From: Flavobacteriales bacterium
GTDB taxonomy: Bacteria > Bacteroidota > Bacteroidia > UBA10329
Direction: 5' to 3'
Length of the DNA: 64,000 nt
Assembly: GCA_021739695.1 (NCBI GenBank)
Contig: JAIPBM010000015.1
Coordinates: 1 to 64,000 of the forward strand
Shown here in pieces: positions 32,647 to 44,147 of the stretch. Position 1 is the stretch's first letter. Each line of letters starts with the position of its first letter. The notes under the pieces were generated by a model. It ran no database searches. It was not told the origin of the DNA and was given only the letters and a program-made list of their open reading frames with translations. The position numbers were made by a program, and so were the translations under genes.

Positions 32647-32693
32647 AGAAAGCCATTAGCAATAACCCTAAGGCTAACTGCTAATGGCTTTCT
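32647..32693 (-). terminator. Terminator of the rpoBC operon
   Basis: AGAAAGCCATTAGCA and TGCTAATGGCTTTCT form a perfect 15-base-pair stem with a 17-base loop, starting 15 bases after the rpoC stop. On the minus strand it is followed by CTTTTTTG. The adjacent bases to 32581 repeat related words (gttagc, ttagcc), which marks this as a dispersed-type repeat used as terminator. Confidence 0.88.
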
Positions 32694-32707
32694 TCTAATT
32701 GCTATGC

Positions 32708-35700
32708 TTAAGCTTCGGCTTCCTCTTTTTTGGCTGCCATCAACGCTTCGTATTCTTCCTTAGAACCAACAACCAATTTGTCGTATTCACGAAGACCCGT
32801 TCCTGCTGGAATCAAGTGGCCAACGATCACGTTCTCTTTCAAGCCGTGAAGTTCATCTATTTTACCTCTTACCGCTGCTTCGTTCAACACTTTCGTTGTT
32901 TCTTGGAACGATGCTGCAGAAATGAAGCTGTCCGTTTGAAGCGATGCGCGTGTGATACCTTGAAGGATCGGCTCTGAAGTAGCTGGAATTGCTTCGCGAG
33001 CTACAACTGGTTTCAAGTCCTTACGTTTCAGTACAGAGTTCTCATCGCGCAGTTTACGTGCAGTAATGATCTGTCCTGGTTTAAGGTTCTCTGAATCACC
33101 TGGATCCTCAACATACATTTTACCATAGATCCAATCGTTTTCCTCACGGAACTCGTAACGATTCACCAATTCTTTCTCCAAGAATTTAGTGTCGCCTGGA
33201 TCAAGGATGTTCACCTTACGCATCATCTGACGAACGATAACCTCATAGTGCTTATCGTTGATCTTCACACCTTGAAGTCGGTAAACCTCTTGAATCTCGT
33301 TAACCAAATACTCCTGTACAGCAGTAGGTCCTTTGATCATCAAGATGTCTGCTGGCGTGATTGCACCTTCAGAAAGTGGCATACCAGCCTTCACGAAGTC
33401 ATTCTCTTGAACTAGGATGTGCTTAGACAATGACACAAGATATTTTCTGATATCTCCAGTTCTTGCTTCGATGATGATCTCGCGATTACCACGTTTGATC
33501 TTACCGAAAGAAGCTACACCATCTACTTCAGATACTACCGCAGGATTTGAAGGGTTACGTGCTTCGAAAAGCTCTGTTACCCTTGGAAGACCTCCGGTGA
33601 TATCACCTGATTTACCAGAAACACGAGGAATTTTGACCAACGTGTCGCCTGCTTTCACTGCTTGTCCATCTTGAACCGCAATGTGAGCACCAACTGGCAT
33701 GTTGTAATTCTTGATCTCTTTGGTTTTTGTGCTTCCAAATACCACTTGAATGGCAGGAATCATCTTCTTATCCTTAGAATCGATCACCACCATTTCGTTG
33801 AAGCCTGTTTGTTCATCAGACTCAACTCGGTAAGTGACACCATCAGCAAGACTGTCGAACTCAACCTTTCCATCAACCTCCGATACGATAACCGCGTTAA
33901 ACGGATCCCAATCGCAGATCAATTCGTCTTTCTTCACTTTATCACCATCCTTCTTGTACAGTTTAGAACCGTAAGGAATGTTGTGAGTAGCAACCAGAAC
34001 TCCTGTGTTCTTGTTGATCAAACGAAGCTCTGCAGAACGTCCAATGACAACATCGTAATCTCCTTGAGAGCTTTTAACCGTTTTCAACTCATCAAACTCA
34101 GCAGTTGCTTCGGCTTTCGATACAATACGTGATTCTGATGCAATGTGAGATGCAACCCCACCAACGTGGAACGTACGAAGCGTAAGCTGTGTACCCGGCT
34201 CACCAATTGACTGTGCAGCAATTACACCAACTGCAGATCCTTTCTTGATCTCGCGGCTAGTTGAAAGATCGCGACCATAGCATTTTGAGCAGCAACCACG
34301 TTTTGTTTCGCAGGTAAGTACAGAACGAATCTCTACAGAATCGATTCCAGCTGCTTCAATTGCTTTAGCCTCTTCTTCGTTGATCAACTCTCCTGAAGCA
34401 ACAATTACATCACCAGTTTCTGGGTTCAGAACATCATGAAGTGATGTACGTCCCAAAATCCTATCGTAAAGTGATTCGATGATGTCCTCATTCTTTTTCA
34501 ACGGTGTAGCAATCAATCCACGAAGTGTACCGCAGTCCACATCATTGATCACCACATCTTGAGCAACGTCAACAAGTCGTCTTGTCAAGTATCCCGCATC
34601 AGCCGTTTTCAAAGCCGTATCCGCAAGTCCTTTACGCGCACCGTGAGTAGAAATGAAGTACTCAAGAATCGATAGACCTTCCTTAAAGTTAGAAAGGATC
34701 GGGTTTTCGATGATCTCTTGAGTTGTAGCACCCGATTTCTGTGGCTTGGCCATCAGACCTCGCATACCAGAAAGCTGACGAATTTGCTCTTTAGAACCCC
34801 TTGCACCTGAATCAAGCATCATGTAAACAGAGTTGAATCCCTGCTTATCATTCTTCATTTGATCCATCAATGTTTGGGTCAATCGAGAGTTTGTATGTGT
34901 CCAGATATCAATGATCTGGTTGTAACGCTCGTTATTGGTAATGAATCCCATGTTGAAATTGCTCATTACCTCATCCACTTGCTCCTGAGCTTTTCCAATC
35001 ATCGCAACTTTCTGCTCTGGGATCAATACGTCACCCAAGTTGAAAGAAAGACCGCCACGGAATGCGCTCATGAAACCAAGGTTTTTCATCCTGTCAAGGA
35101 ACCTTGCTGATTCAGCCATACCCACTCGGTAAATGATGTCACCGATAATATCGCGAAGCGCTTTTTTGGTAAGCAACTCATCAATAAAAGCTACTCCTTT
35201 AGGAACAACTTGATTGAAAAGCACACGACCAACGGTTGTTTCAATTACGCTAGCTTTTTCTCCTTCAATATGTGATGGAACTCGCACCTTAATGATTGCG
35301 TGCAGGTCAACTTTCTTCTCGTTGTGAGCAATAATCACTTCCTCAGCAGAGTAGAATGTCATTCCTTCTCCTTTCACTTTTTCTTCCGGAGTGCTTCTCT
35401 TTTCCTTGGTCATGTAGTACAGACCAAGAACCATGTCCTGAGATGGAACCGCAATCGGGGCGCCATTGGCAGGGTTAAGGATATTGTGTGAAGCAAGCAT
35501 CAGCATCTGTGCTTCCAAAATGGCTGCATTGCCCAATGGCAAGTGAACCGCCATTTGGTCACCATCAAAATCCGCGTTGAAAGCCGTACACACAAGGGGA
35601 TGCAATTGGATTGCTTTTCCTTCAATCAGTTTTGGCTGGAACGCCTGGATACCCAAACGGTGAAGAGTCGGAGCTCGGTTAAGAAGAACAGGGTGGTTTG

Positions 35701-37000
35701 TAAGAACGTTCTCAAGAATATCCCAAACAACCGCATCTTTCTTATCAACCAATTTCTTAGCTGATTTTACCGTTTTCACGATTCCGCGCTCAATCATCTT
35801 ACGGATGATGAACGGCTTGTAAAGCTCAGCTGCCATTCCTTTTGGAATACCACACTGATGCATTTCCAATTCTGGTCCAACAACAATTACCGAACGAGCT
35901 GAATAGTCAACACGTTTTCCAAGAAGGTTCTGACGGAATCGTCCTTGCTTTCCTTTCAACGAATCTGAAAGTGATTTCAGCGCTCGGTTTGATTCAGTTT
36001 TAACAGCAGATGATTTTCTAGAGTTATCGAAAAGTGAATCGACAGACTCTTGAAGCATACGCTTCTCGTTACGCAAGATCACTTCTGGAGCTTTGATCTC
36101 AATCAATCGCTTCAGACGGTTGTTACGGATGATAACCCTTCTGTAAAGGTCGTTCAAATCCGATGTTGCGAAACGTCCACCATCCAACGGCACCAACGGA
36201 CGAAGGTCTGGTGGAATTACTGGAATCACCTTCACAACCATCCATTCTGGACGGTTTTCAATGTGTTCTTGTGCACTTCTGAAAGCTTCTACAACTTGAA
36301 GACGCTTCAAAGCCTCATTCTTACGTTGCTGACTTGTTTCAGTGTTTGCTTTATGACGAAGATCAAATGAAAGCTCATCCAATTTCAAGCCCATTAGCAA
36401 AGACTCAAGTGCTTCAGCACCCATCTTAGCAACGAATTTGTTTGGATCATGATCATCCAAATATTGGTTCTCTTTTGGAAGTCTTTCCAACGCGTCCAAA
36501 TACTCGTCTTCTGTAAGGAAGTCCATGTAATTCAACGCCTCACCTTCATTATTGGTAGCACCACCTGGTTGAATAACCACGTAACGCTCGTAATAGATGA
36601 TCATGTCCAACTTCTTGGTTGGAAGACCAAGTAGGTAACCTATCTTATTAGGAAGTGAACGGTAATTCCAGATATGCGCTACAGGAACAACCAATTGGAT
36701 GTGTCCCATTCGCTCACGTCTTACTTTCTTTTCCGTAACCTCAACTCCACAACGGTCGCAAATGATTCCCTTGTAACGGATACGTTTGTATTTACCACAA
36801 TGACATTCGTAATCCTTTACGGGTCCGAAAATCCTTTCGCAGAAAAGACCATCACGCTCAGGTTTGTACGTCCTGTAGTTGATGGTTTCAGGCTTCAACA
36901 CCTCACCTCTAGAAGCTTCTAGAATCTTCTCTGGTGAAGTAAGGCTGATGACAACCTTCTTAAAATTGCTTTTAATCTTATTCTCTCTTTTGAGGGCCAT
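32708..37000 (-). CDS. rpoC: RNA polymerase beta' subunit
   Basis: 1430 residues, the length expected in Bacteroidota. It forms the catalytic half of RNA polymerase with RpoB. Visible are the N-terminal zinc site ([20 protein letters not shown] spread over residues ~67-86), the catalytic NADFDGDQM (residues 475-483, three Asp binding Mg), the trigger-loop/bridge-helix region [22 protein letters not shown], and the second zinc site [11 protein letters not shown] at about 897-907. It ends with an Ala/Glu/Lys-rich tail. It lies 72 bases after rpoB, with a hairpin in the gap. Confidence 0.98.
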   Translation of the reverse strand: MALKRENKIKSNFKKVVISLTSPEKILEASRGEVLKPETINYRTYKPERDGLFCERIFGPVKDYECHCGKYKRIRYKGIICDRCGVEVTEKKVRRERMGHIQLVVPVAHIWNYRSLPNKIGYLLGLPTKKLDMIIYYERYVVIQPGGATNNEGEALNYMDFLTEDEYLDALERLPKENQYLDDHDPNKFVAKMGAEALESLLMGLKLDELSFDLRHKANTETSQQRKNEALKRLQVVEAFRSAQEHIENRPEWMVVKVIPVIPPDLRPLVPLDGGRFATSDLNDLYRRVIIRNNRLKRLIEIKAPEVILRNEKRMLQESVDSLFDNSRKSSAVKTESNRALKSLSDSLKGKQGRFRQNLLGKRVDYSARSVIVVGPELEMHQCGIPKGMAAELYKPFIIRKMIERGIVKTVKSAKKLVDKKDAVVWDILENVLTNHPVLLNRAPTLHRLGIQAFQPKLIEGKAIQLHPLVCTAFNADFDGDQMAVHLPLGNAAILEAQMLMLASHNILNPANGAPIAVPSQDMVLGLYYMTKEKRSTPEEKVKGEGMTFYSAEEVIIAHNEKKVDLHAIIKVRVPSHIEGEKASVIETTVGRVLFNQVVPKGVAFIDELLTKKALRDIIGDIIYRVGMAESARFLDRMKNLGFMSAFRGGLSFNLGDVLIPEQKVAMIGKAQEQVDEVMSNFNMGFITNNERYNQIIDIWTHTNSRLTQTLMDQMKNDKQGFNSVYMMLDSGARGSKEQIRQLSGMRGLMAKPQKSGATTQEIIENPILSNFKEGLSILEYFISTHGARKGLADTALKTADAGYLTRRLVDVAQDVVINDVDCGTLRGLIATPLKKNEDIIESLYDRILGRTSLHDVLNPETGDVIVASGELINEEEAKAIEAAGIDSVEIRSVLTCETKRGCCSKCYGRDLSTSREIKKGSAVGVIAAQSIGEPGTQLTLRTFHVGGVASHIASESRIVSKAEATAEFDELKTVKSSQGDYDVVIGRSAELRLINKNTGVLVATHNIPYGSKLYKKDGDKVKKDELICDWDPFNAVIVSEVDGKVEFDSLADGVTYRVESDEQTGFNEMVVIDSKDKKMIPAIQVVFGSTKTKEIKNYNMPVGAHIAVQDGQAVKAGDTLVKIPRVSGKSGDITGGLPRVTELFEARNPSNPAVVSEVDGVASFGKIKRGNREIIIEARTGDIRKYLVSLSKHILVQENDFVKAGMPLSEGAITPADILMIKGPTAVQEYLVNEIQEVYRLQGVKINDKHYEVIVRQMMRKVNILDPGDTKFLEKELVNRYEFREENDWIYGKMYVEDPGDSENLKPGQIITARKLRDENSVLKRKDLKPVVAREAIPATSEPILQGITRASLQTDSFISAASFQETTKVLNEAAVRGKIDELHGLKENVIVGHLIPAGTGLREYDKLVVGSKEEYEALMAAKKEEAEA

Positions 37001-37038
37001 TTGAGGACTTTTAACTTTTAATATTCTGTTGAGTAAAA

Positions 37039-37066
37039 TTTTCCTCCCGATTGCTCGGGAGGAAAA
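37039..37066 (-). promoter_or_regulatory. Hairpin between rpoB and rpoC
   Basis: A perfect 12-base-pair stem, TTTTCCTCCCGA with TCGGGAGGAAAA around TTGC, occupies the gap between the two polymerase genes. It has the TCCCGA/TCGGGA core shared with two other hairpins in this operon. It may be a partial terminator, an RNA-processing site or a dispersed element. Confidence 0.7.
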
Positions 37067-37072
37067 CCATTA

Positions 37073-40000
37073 TCAGTCAAGCGTTACATTCAGACACAGA
37101 CCGCGAAGTTCGTGCATCAATACGTTGAAGGATTCTGGGATACCAGGTGCTGGCATCGGATCTCCTTTAACGATGGCTTCGTAAGCCTTAGCACGTCCAA
37201 CCACGTCATCCGACTTGATGGTAAGCATTTCTTGAAGGATGTTTGCTGCACCGAAACCTTCGAGTGCCCAAACCTCCATCTCTCCCAAACGCTGACCACC
37301 AAACTGGGCCTTACCACCAAGTGGTTGTTGCGTAATAAGTGAGTATGGTCCGATAGAACGTGCGTGCATTTTATCATCAACCATGTGGCCGAGTTTAAGC
37401 ATGTAGATTATACCAACAGTTGCTGGTTGGTCAAATCGCTCTCCAGTACCACCATCATATAGGTATGTTCTACCAAATGAAGGAAGACCAGCTTCAGCAA
37501 GTTCTGCTTCAATTTGATCCAAAGTTGCTCCATCGAAAATCGGTGTGGCATACTTACGGCCTAGTTTTTCTCCTGCCCAAGCAAGGATCGTTTCGTAGAT
37601 CTGTCCAAGGTTCATCCTTGATGGTACACCAAGCGGATTCAATACGATATCAACTGGCGTTCCATCTTCCAAGAATGGCATATCCTCTTCACGAACGATA
37701 CGGGCAACAATACCCTTGTTTCCGTGACGACCTGCCATCTTATCACCCACTTTAAGCTTACGCTTCTTAGCGATGTAAACTTTGGCCAACTGTACGATTC
37801 CTGCTGGAAGTTCGTCTCCAATGGAAACAGCAAACTTCTTGCGTTTGAACGATCCTAGAAGGTCGTTTACCTTGATGTTGAAGTTGTGAAGCAACTCCTT
37901 TATCAATGTATTCTTATCCTCATCGGTTGTCCAACCAGCTGGATTGATGTTATCGTACTCGATAGATGAAAGCGATTTTTGCGTGAATTTGGTTCCTTTC
38001 GGAATCAATACTTCGCGAAGATTGTTCTCAACACCTTGAGATGTTTTACCGTTTACAAGTACAAACAACTTGTCAACAAGCACACCTTTAAGGATAGCAA
38101 GTTCTTTTTCGTACTCCTCATCAATGCGGGCAAGAACTTTCTTCTCGTCTGCTTTGGTCTTTTTGTCTTTAATGTTTCTTGAGAACAGTTTTTTCTCAAG
38201 TACAACACCATTCAAAGATGGAGGTGCTTTCAATGAAGCATCTTTCACATCTCCTGCTTTATCACCGAAGATGGCTCTCAAAAGTTTCTCTTCTGGAGAA
38301 GGATCAGTTTCTCCTTTCGGAGTGATCTTTCCGATCAAGATATCACCTGGTTGAACTTCAGCTCCAATGCGGATAAGTCCGTTCTCATCAAGGTCTTTGG
38401 TGGCTTCCTCACTTACGTTAGGAATATCTGCAGTAAGTTCTTCCAAACCTCGTTTGGTGTCTCTTACTTCCAAAGTATACTCATCGATGTGAATAGACGT
38501 GAAGATATCTTCTTTGGCAACTTTCTCCGAGATCACGATCGCATCCTCAAAGTTGTAACCTTTCCATGGCATGAAAGCCACTTTCAAGTTACGGCCAATT
38601 GCCAACTCTCCATTTTCTGTTCCGAAACCATCGCAAAGCACTTCGCCTTGTTTCACCTTTTGTCCTTTTACAACAATTGGTTTAAGGTTAACAGTCGTGT
38701 TCTGGTTTGTCTTACGGAATTTAACCAACGAGTAGGTTCTAAGGTCTTCCTCAAAACTTACCAATTTGTCCATATCGTTACGCTCATAACGGATGCTGAT
38801 CTTGTTGGCATCAACATATTCAACAACTCCGTCTCGCTCAGCATTGATCAATACACGAGAGTCGCGAGCAACCAATGGCTCAAGACCAGTACCTACGATA
38901 GGCGCTTGTGGTCTCAACAATGGAACTGCCTGACGCATCATGTTCGATCCCATCAAAGCACGGTTCGCATCATCATGCTCCAAGAAAGGAATCAATGATG
39001 CAGCGATTGAAGCGATCTGGTTTGGAGCAACGTCCATCAAGTTGATGTTGTTCGGATTTTCCACAGGGAAATCTCCTTCCAAACGTGCCTTGATTCTGTC
39101 GCTTGCAAATGAACCATCATCCTTCAGCACCGCGTTGGCCTGAGCAATCGTGTTCTTCTCTTCGTCTTCAGCGCTTAAGTAGATAGGCTCACTTTTCATA
39201 TCCACTTTTCCACCTTCTACATTTCTGTAAGGAGTTTCAATGAATCCGAGCTTATTGACTTTTGCGTAAACACAAAGTGACGAGATAAGACCGATGTTCG
39301 GTCCTTCTGGTGTTTCAATGGTACAAAGACGACCGTAGTGTGTGTAGTGAACGTCACGGACCTCGAATCCAGCTCTTTCTCTCGAAAGACCACCAGGTCC
39401 AAGGGCAGACATTCTACGTTTGTGAGTTACCTCCGACAATGGATTGGTTTGATCCATGAACTGAGATAGCTGGTTTGTTCCGAAGAACGAGTTGATAACT
39501 GAAGAAAGTGTCTTCGCGTTGATCAAGTCAATTGGTGTAAAAACCTCGTTGTCACGAACGTTCATACGCTCCCGGATTGTTCTTGCCATACGAGCAAGAC
39601 CAACTCCGAACTGCGCATACAATTGCTCTCCAACTGTTCTTACACGTCTGTTGCTCAAGTGGTCAATATCATCCACATCAGTCTTAGAATTGATCAGCTC
39701 GATCAAATACTTGATGATGGAAATGATGTCTTCCTTGGTAAGTACTTTTTGGTCTTCCGGAGTGTTCAAACCGAGTTTACGGTTGATTCGGAATCGACCT
39801 ACTTCACCAAGATCGTATCGTTTATCTGAGAAGAACAACTTATCGATGATACCACGAGCAGTTTCCTCATCTGGTGGTTCAGCATTACGAAGTTGACGAT
39901 AGATGTGCTCTACAGCTTCCTTCTCAGAGTTAGAAGTATCTTTTGCAAGTGTGTTGTAAATGATGGCGTAATCTGCCGCGTTCACTTCCTCTTTGTGAAG

Positions 40001-40882
40001 AATGATGCTCTTAACACCAGCTTCCAAAATAAGGTCGATGTGCTCTTTCTCAACAATCGTTTCACGATCAATGATCACCTCATTACGCTCGATTGATACA
40101 ACTTCTCCAGTATCCTCATCTACGAAATCCTCAACCCATGAACGGAGAACCCTTGCGGCCAATTTGCGGCCTTTTACTCTTGCGAGACCTGCTTTGCTAA
40201 CTTTTACTTCGTCAGCAAGACCGAAGATCTCTAAAATGTCTTTATCGCTTTCGAAACCAATAGCTCTTAAAAGCGTGGTTACAGGAAGCTTTTTCTTACG
40301 GTCGATGTAAGCATACATCGCACCGTGAATATCTGTTGCAAATTCAATCCAAGAACCTTTGAACGGAATTACACGCGCTGAGTACAATTTAGTACCGTTT
40401 GCATGGTAGCTCTGTCCGAAGAAAACTCCTGGTGAACGGTGAAGCTGAGATACAACAACACGTTCTGCACCATTTACAACAAATGATCCTTTCGGAGTCA
40501 TATAAGGGATTGTTCCCAAATACACATCCTGAACGATGGTCTCAAAATCCTCATGCTCTGGGTCTGTACAATACAGCTTCAGCTTGGCCTTCAAAGGAAC
40601 ACTATGCGTCAGTCCTCTCTCTATACACTCTTCAATTGAATAGCGTGGAGGGTCGATAAAGTAATCCAAGAACTCAAGAACGAAGTTGTTCCTTGTATCA
40701 GTGATCGGGAAATTTTCCGCAAACACCTTGAAGAGACCCTCGTTATGACGATTCTCCGGAGTGGTCTCCAGCTGGAAAAAATCTTTAAAAGACTTGAGTT
40801 GTATTTCTAAGAAATCAGGATAAGGTATCTGATTCTTTGTGGATGCGAAACTGATTCGTCCGGTTTTTGTCTTCAAAGCCAA
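37073..40882 (-). CDS. rpoB: RNA polymerase beta subunit
   Basis: 1269 residues. Typical blocks include [10 protein letters not shown] and [12 protein letters not shown] at the N-terminus, [26 protein letters not shown] (the rifampicin-binding region, with no obvious resistance substitution), [19 protein letters not shown], and [10 protein letters not shown]. The C-terminus ends GLCLNVTLD. The only start that covers the conserved N-terminus is a TTG at 40882; there is no in-frame ATG nearby. It is preceded by a hairpin in the 112-base gap after rplL, as expected for attenuation between ribosomal-protein and polymerase genes. Confidence 0.98.
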   Translation of the reverse strand: MALKTKTGRISFASTKNQIPYPDFLEIQLKSFKDFFQLETTPENRHNEGLFKVFAENFPITDTRNNFVLEFLDYFIDPPRYSIEECIERGLTHSVPLKAKLKLYCTDPEHEDFETIVQDVYLGTIPYMTPKGSFVVNGAERVVVSQLHRSPGVFFGQSYHANGTKLYSARVIPFKGSWIEFATDIHGAMYAYIDRKKKLPVTTLLRAIGFESDKDILEIFGLADEVKVSKAGLARVKGRKLAARVLRSWVEDFVDEDTGEVVSIERNEVIIDRETIVEKEHIDLILEAGVKSIILHKEEVNAADYAIIYNTLAKDTSNSEKEAVEHIYRQLRNAEPPDEETARGIIDKLFFSDKRYDLGEVGRFRINRKLGLNTPEDQKVLTKEDIISIIKYLIELINSKTDVDDIDHLSNRRVRTVGEQLYAQFGVGLARMARTIRERMNVRDNEVFTPIDLINAKTLSSVINSFFGTNQLSQFMDQTNPLSEVTHKRRMSALGPGGLSRERAGFEVRDVHYTHYGRLCTIETPEGPNIGLISSLCVYAKVNKLGFIETPYRNVEGGKVDMKSEPIYLSAEDEEKNTIAQANAVLKDDGSFASDRIKARLEGDFPVENPNNINLMDVAPNQIASIAASLIPFLEHDDANRALMGSNMMRQAVPLLRPQAPIVGTGLEPLVARDSRVLINAERDGVVEYVDANKISIRYERNDMDKLVSFEEDLRTYSLVKFRKTNQNTTVNLKPIVVKGQKVKQGEVLCDGFGTENGELAIGRNLKVAFMPWKGYNFEDAIVISEKVAKEDIFTSIHIDEYTLEVRDTKRGLEELTADIPNVSEEATKDLDENGLIRIGAEVQPGDILIGKITPKGETDPSPEEKLLRAIFGDKAGDVKDASLKAPPSLNGVVLEKKLFSRNIKDKKTKADEKKVLARIDEEYEKELAILKGVLVDKLFVLVNGKTSQGVENNLREVLIPKGTKFTQKSLSSIEYDNINPAGWTTDEDKNTLIKELLHNFNIKVNDLLGSFKRKKFAVSIGDELPAGIVQLAKVYIAKKRKLKVGDKMAGRHGNKGIVARIVREEDMPFLEDGTPVDIVLNPLGVPSRMNLGQIYETILAWAGEKLGRKYATPIFDGATLDQIEAELAEAGLPSFGRTYLYDGGTGERFDQPATVGIIYMLKLGHMVDDKMHARSIGPYSLITQQPLGGKAQFGGQRLGEMEVWALEGFGAANILQEMLTIKSDDVVGRAKAYEAIVKGDPMPAPGIPESFNVLMHELRGLCLNVTLD

Positions 40883-40935
40883 AATATTGAATTTTGAGGT
40901 TCGTGAAATGAAATGTCTGTAAACGGTAATAGGCC

Positions 40936-40969
40936 GAAGTCAGATCCCGACATGATCGGGACTGACTTC
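40936..40969 (-). promoter_or_regulatory. Hairpin between rplL and rpoB
   Basis: GAAGTCAG-A-TCCCGA pairs with TCGGGA-CTGACTTC with one bulged A and a 5-base loop. No long T run follows, so it may act as an attenuator or processing site that lowers rpoBC expression relative to the ribosomal proteins. It belongs to the TCCCGA/TCGGGA hairpin set. Confidence 0.7.
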
Positions 40970-40994
40970 AACCTTGAAATGTTAGAAGAGGAGA

Positions 40995-41375
40995 TTACTT
41001 AACCTCAACTTCTGCTCCTGCCTCAGTAAGCTGAGATTTAAGAGCTTCCGCTTCTTCTTTCGAAACTCCTTCTTTAAGTGGTTTTGGAGCACCATCAACA
41101 AGCTCTTTTGCCTCTTTAAGGCCAAGTCCTGTAAGCTCTTTTACCAACTTAACTACTGCAAGCTTAGCAGCTCCAGCTGATTTAAGGATAACATCGAATT
41201 CAGTTTGAGCTTCTGCTTCGTCTCCAGCGCCAGCACCAGCCGCAGGGCCAGCAAAAGCAACTGCAGCAGCTGCAGGCTCAATTCCGTATTCATCTTTAAG
41301 TATTTGAGCAAGTTCGTTCACTTCCTTTACAGAAAGGCTAACGAGTTGTTCTGCGAATTCTTTAAGATCTGCCAT
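40995..41375 (-). CDS. rplL: Ribosomal protein L7/L12
   Basis: 126 residues, the normal length. It is the stalk protein that recruits translation factors. The N-terminal dimerisation part has [25 protein letters not shown]; an Ala/Gly-rich hinge ([18 protein letters not shown]) follows, then the factor-binding C-terminal domain with [20 protein letters not shown] and [18 protein letters not shown]. It lies directly after rplJ and forms the stalk complex with its product. Confidence 0.98.
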   Translation of the reverse strand: MADLKEFAEQLVSLSVKEVNELAQILKDEYGIEPAAAAVAFAGPAAGAGAGDEAEAQTEFDVILKSAGAAKLAVVKLVKELTGLGLKEAKELVDGAPKPLKEGVSKEEAEALKSQLTEAGAEVEVK

Positions 41376-41431
41376 TTTATTTAGTTGTTATTCGTGTTTG
41401 TAAAATTGATTAATTGAAAACCGATAGGCGA

Positions 41432-41953
41432 CTATTCGCCTTTTTCGGCAAGTGTTTGTAGTATACCAGCAATGTTTCTACCTGGGGTTTGAAGCGCAGA
41501 GATAAGGTTCTTCGCAGGCGACTGCAGAAGTCCAATGATCTCTCCAACCATCTCCTCTTTCGATTTGATGTTCTCCAAGACGTCAATACTTGCGTCTCCC
41601 ACATAGATGCTTTCTCCTACATAAGCTCCTTTAAGCAATGGTCGGTCACCTTTCTTTCTGTACTCTTTGATCAGCTTTGCCGGAACATTGCCAGTTTCAG
41701 AGAACATGATTGAGGTATTGCCTTTCAATACGCCATAAAGACCTTCGTAATCGCCAGAGGCTCTTTCCATTGCTTTTCTAAGCAATGTGTTCTTTACAAC
41801 TTTAAGACTTACCGATTTCTTGTGTGCCGCAGCACGAAGCTTGTAAGTTTGCTCAGCGTTGAGTTTTGAGATGTCAGCCAAATAAAAATTCGGATTGTTC
41901 TCCAACTCAACAGTCAAAGCATCAATTGCTTGATTTTTCTCTTGTTTGTTCAT
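41432..41953 (-). CDS. rplJ: Ribosomal protein L10
   Basis: 173 residues. L10 anchors the L7/L12 stalk on 23S rRNA. Recognisable parts are FYLADISKLNAEQTYKLR, SLKVVKNTLLRKAMERA, LKGNTSIMFSE and the C-terminal helix that binds L12 dimers (LISALQTPGRNIAGILQTLAEKGE). In E. coli L10 represses its own operon; no dedicated leader is visible here, because the gap to rplA is only 18 bases. Confidence 0.97.
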   Translation of the reverse strand: MNKQEKNQAIDALTVELENNPNFYLADISKLNAEQTYKLRAAAHKKSVSLKVVKNTLLRKAMERASGDYEGLYGVLKGNTSIMFSETGNVPAKLIKEYRKKGDRPLLKGAYVGESIYVGDASIDVLENIKSKEEMVGEIIGLLQSPAKNLISALQTPGRNIAGILQTLAEKGE

Positions 41954-41971
41954 AATTGAGTCTTAACCGAA

Positions 41972-42658
41972 TTAAACTGATTTAACATCTACTCTTACAC
42001 TCGGAGTCATTGTCCCCGATAGAGCGATACTTTTAATGTAGGTTCCTTTGGCCGCAGATGGCTTCAGTTTAACAAGTGTTGAAATCAACTCTTTTGCATT
42101 CTCAACAAGTTTGTCTTCCGTAAAAGACACCTTGCCGATTGCTGCGTGAACGATTCCATACTTATCAACTTTGAAGTCGATCTTTCCGGCTTTAACATCC
42201 GAAACCGCCTTACCAATGTCCATGGTAACTGTTCCCGCTTTTGGGTTAGGCATAAGACCTCTTGGTCCCAATATCCTACCCAACGGACCCAATTTGGCCA
42301 TAACCGTTGGCATGGTTACTATAACATCTACATCGGTCCATCCCCCTTTGATCTTGTCGAGATACTCGTCAAGTCCAACAAAGTCAGCACCGGCTGCCTT
42401 AGCTTCTTCCTCCTTATCTGGAGTACAAAGCGCAAGAACTTTCACCGCTTTACCTGTACCATGCGGCAGGCTGCATACACCACGCACCATTTGGTTCGCT
42501 TTTCTCGGATCGACACCTAACCTTACAGCTACGTCTACCGAAGCATCGAACTTTGATGCTGGCATTTGTTTGATCAGCCCTGCTGCATCCAAGAGTGAGT
42601 AGGTCTTGTCAACCTCCACCAACTCAAGGGCTTTCTTTCTATTTTTAGTAAGTGCCAT
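41972..42658 (-). CDS. rplA: Ribosomal protein L1
   Basis: 228 residues. L1 forms the mobile stalk at the E site and represses the L11 operon in other bacteria. Family blocks are [21 protein letters not shown] at the N-terminus, [52 protein letters not shown] and [15 protein letters not shown] at the end (each quoted in part). It follows rplK with a four-base gap, so the two are coupled. Confidence 0.98.
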   Translation of the reverse strand: MALTKNRKKALELVEVDKTYSLLDAAGLIKQMPASKFDASVDVAVRLGVDPRKANQMVRGVCSLPHGTGKAVKVLALCTPDKEEEAKAAGADFVGLDEYLDKIKGGWTDVDVIVTMPTVMAKLGPLGRILGPRGLMPNPKAGTVTMDIGKAVSDVKAGKIDFKVDKYGIVHAAIGKVSFTEDKLVENAKELISTLVKLKPSAAKGTYIKSIALSGTMTPSVRVDVKSV

Positions 42659-42662
42659 TTTC

Positions 42663-43106
42663 TTAAGCTTTTTGTGGAAGGTTTCCAGTTACAGTCACTC
42701 CCATGCTACGCGCTGTTCCAGCGATCATATGCATGGCAGATTCAACAGTAAAACAGTTCATGTCAGACATTTTTTCTTCAGCAATGGCTTGAATCTGAGC
42801 TACTGTGATCTTACCGACTTTAACGCGGTTAGATTCAGCAGAACCAGTTTTAAGCTTGATCGCCTCTTTAATTGAGATAGCTACAGGGGATTTCTTGATC
42901 ACAAACTCGAACGACTTGTCCGCGTAAACTGTGATCACCACCGGCAAAACCTTACCCGGAGAATCCTGTGTACGAGCGTTGAATTGCTTACAGAAGTCCA
43001 TGATATTGACTCCTTTGGCACCCAATGCAGGTCCAATAGGCGGGGCAGGGTTAGCGGCACCACCCCGAACCTGGAGCTTAATAAATGCGCTTATCTCTTT
43101 TGCCAT
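42663..43106 (-). CDS. rplK: Ribosomal protein L11
   Basis: 147 residues. L11 binds 23S rRNA at the GTPase-associated centre and is needed for the stringent response. Visible are [36 protein letters not shown] and the C-terminal RNA-binding part with [21 protein letters not shown]. It is first of the rplKAJL set, 91 bases after nusG, with a hairpin in the gap. Confidence 0.98.
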   Translation of the reverse strand: MAKEISAFIKLQVRGGAANPAPPIGPALGAKGVNIMDFCKQFNARTQDSPGKVLPVVITVYADKSFEFVIKKSPVAISIKEAIKLKTGSAESNRVKVGKITVAQIQAIAEEKMSDMNCFTVESAMHMIAGTARSMGVTVTGNLPQKA

Positions 43107-43145
43107 GTTTAACTATTGTTATTTGAACTATTTATATGTGATAGA

Positions 43146-43181
43146 CAGCGCAGGGGGAAGCATTCGTAAATCAATGCGCTG
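43146..43181 (-). promoter_or_regulatory. Hairpin between nusG and rplK
   Basis: CAGCGCA at 43146-43152 pairs with TGCGCTG at 43175-43181, with a 22-base loop. It lies in the 91-base gap in front of rplK. It could be part of an L1-binding leader, but I could not match a specific L1 site. Confidence 0.4.
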
Positions 43182-43197
43182 AGATACCCGTGTTTAT

Positions 43198-43746
43198 TTA
43201 CTCTTTTTCTACTTGCATGTAGCTCAATTCCAATGGTGTTTTTCTTCCGAAAATCTTCACCATAACCTTGAGTTTTTTCTTTTCCTCGTTGATCTCTTCA
43301 ATGATTCCACTGAAGCTATTGAAAGGTCCATCGATTACTTTAACCGCTTCTCCAACAACGAATGGGATATTCATTTCCTCATCGCTCTCGGCCAATTCAT
43401 CAACCTTACCTAAAATTCGGTTAACCTCTGATTGACGCAATGGAACCGGTGAACCCCCTTTGGTCTCGCCAAGAAAGCCAATAACCCCTGTCACATTCTT
43501 AATGATGTGTGGGATTTCACCAATCAAATCTGCTTCAATCAAAATATATCCTGGAAAAAAGCTTCGCTCTTTACTTACTTTCTTTCCTTTTCTGATCTGA
43601 AACACTTTTTCCTTCGGAATAAGTACTTGAGCAACATGGTCAGACATTCCAGCGTGAGAAATCTCAGCCTCGATGTAGTCCTTTACTTTCGATTCCTGAC
43701 CACTTATGGCCCGAACCACATACCATTTTTTACTGCTCTCACTCAT
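43198..43746 (-). CDS. nusG: Transcription termination/antitermination protein NusG
   Basis: 182 residues from the ATG at 43746 (SESSKKWYVVRAISGQE), which fits the family N-terminus. An ATG 12 codons upstream (43782) is possible but overlaps the end of secE. NusG binds RNA polymerase through its NGN domain (residues ~8-115, with FFPGYILIEADL) and Rho or ribosomal protein S10 through the C-terminal KOW domain (VGEAVKVIDGPFNSFSGIIEEI). Gene order secE-nusG-rplK is the usual one. Confidence 0.97.
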   Translation of the reverse strand: MSESSKKWYVVRAISGQESKVKDYIEAEISHAGMSDHVAQVLIPKEKVFQIRKGKKVSKERSFFPGYILIEADLIGEIPHIIKNVTGVIGFLGETKGGSPVPLRQSEVNRILGKVDELAESDEEMNIPFVVGEAVKVIDGPFNSFSGIIEEINEEKKKLKVMVKIFGRKTPLELSYMQVEKE

Positions 43747-43768
43747 CCTTGTCCTTACTTCAGTTTGT

Positions 43769-43990
43769 TCAGAATAACTCATAGAAAAATCCTAAAACAC
43801 CTTTCCAAACCGAGTCCTCTCCACCGTTGATTCCGAAAACGAAGTCCATCACAAAAATCATAAGTGCTATGATGACAGACGCAACAGCTACAATCCAAGT
43901 GCTGTTCTGTAACTCAGCCCAAGTTGGCCAAGAAACTTTGTTCACTAACTCGTTGTACGATTCTTCTACGTATGTAATGATATTCGCCAT
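43769..43990 (-). CDS. secE: Preprotein translocase subunit SecE
   Basis: 73 residues from the ATG at 43990; the longer frame to 44113 runs through the tRNA-Trp gene and is not real. It is the short single-span form: ITYVEESYNELVNKVSWPTWAEL is the conserved amphipathic part, followed by the membrane helix TWIVAVASVIIALMIFVMDFVF. SecE stabilises SecY in the inner membrane. It lies 22 bases after tRNA-Trp and just before nusG, as in most bacteria. Confidence 0.97.
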   Translation of the reverse strand: MANIITYVEESYNELVNKVSWPTWAELQNSTWIVAVASVIIALMIFVMDFVFGINGGEDSVWKGVLGFFYELF

Positions 43991-44012
43991 TTCCTTTGTT
44001 TCGTTGCCGTTG

Positions 44013-44085
44013 CACGGGAGGAGAGACTCGAACTCCCGACACCAGGTTTTGGAGACCTGTGCTCTACCAACTGAGCTACACCCGT
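44013..44085 (-). tRNA. tRNA-Trp (anticodon CCA)
   Basis: 73 bases. Acceptor ACGGGTG pairs with CTCCCGT (one T-T mismatch), D-arm GTAGCTCAGTTGGTAGAGC, anticodon stem CAGGT/ACCTG around CTCCAAA, T-arm GGGAGTTCGAGTCTCTC. CCA is not encoded. It lies between tuf and secE, a conserved place for trpT. Confidence 0.95.
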
Positions 44086-44096
44086 TTATTGAAGGC

Positions 44097-44128
44097 AAAA
44101 GGCATCCCGACAAGTCGGGACACCTTTT
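44097..44128 (-). terminator. Hairpin after tuf
   Basis: AAAAGG, a 2-base bulge and TCCCGA pair with TCGGGA, a 2-base bulge and CCTTTT around CAAG. It lies 20 bases past the tuf stop and in front of tRNA-Trp. The T run on the minus strand is short, so it may slow transcription or guide processing rather than end it fully. It is the third member of the TCCCGA/TCGGGA hairpin set. Confidence 0.65.
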
Positions 44129-44147
44129 ACAGCTTCAGTTTTTATTA

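Noticed and set aside
38351-38998. Plus-strand frames within rpoB and rpoC
   Set aside because: All are antisense to highly conserved genes and have no signal peptide, domain or promoter of their own.
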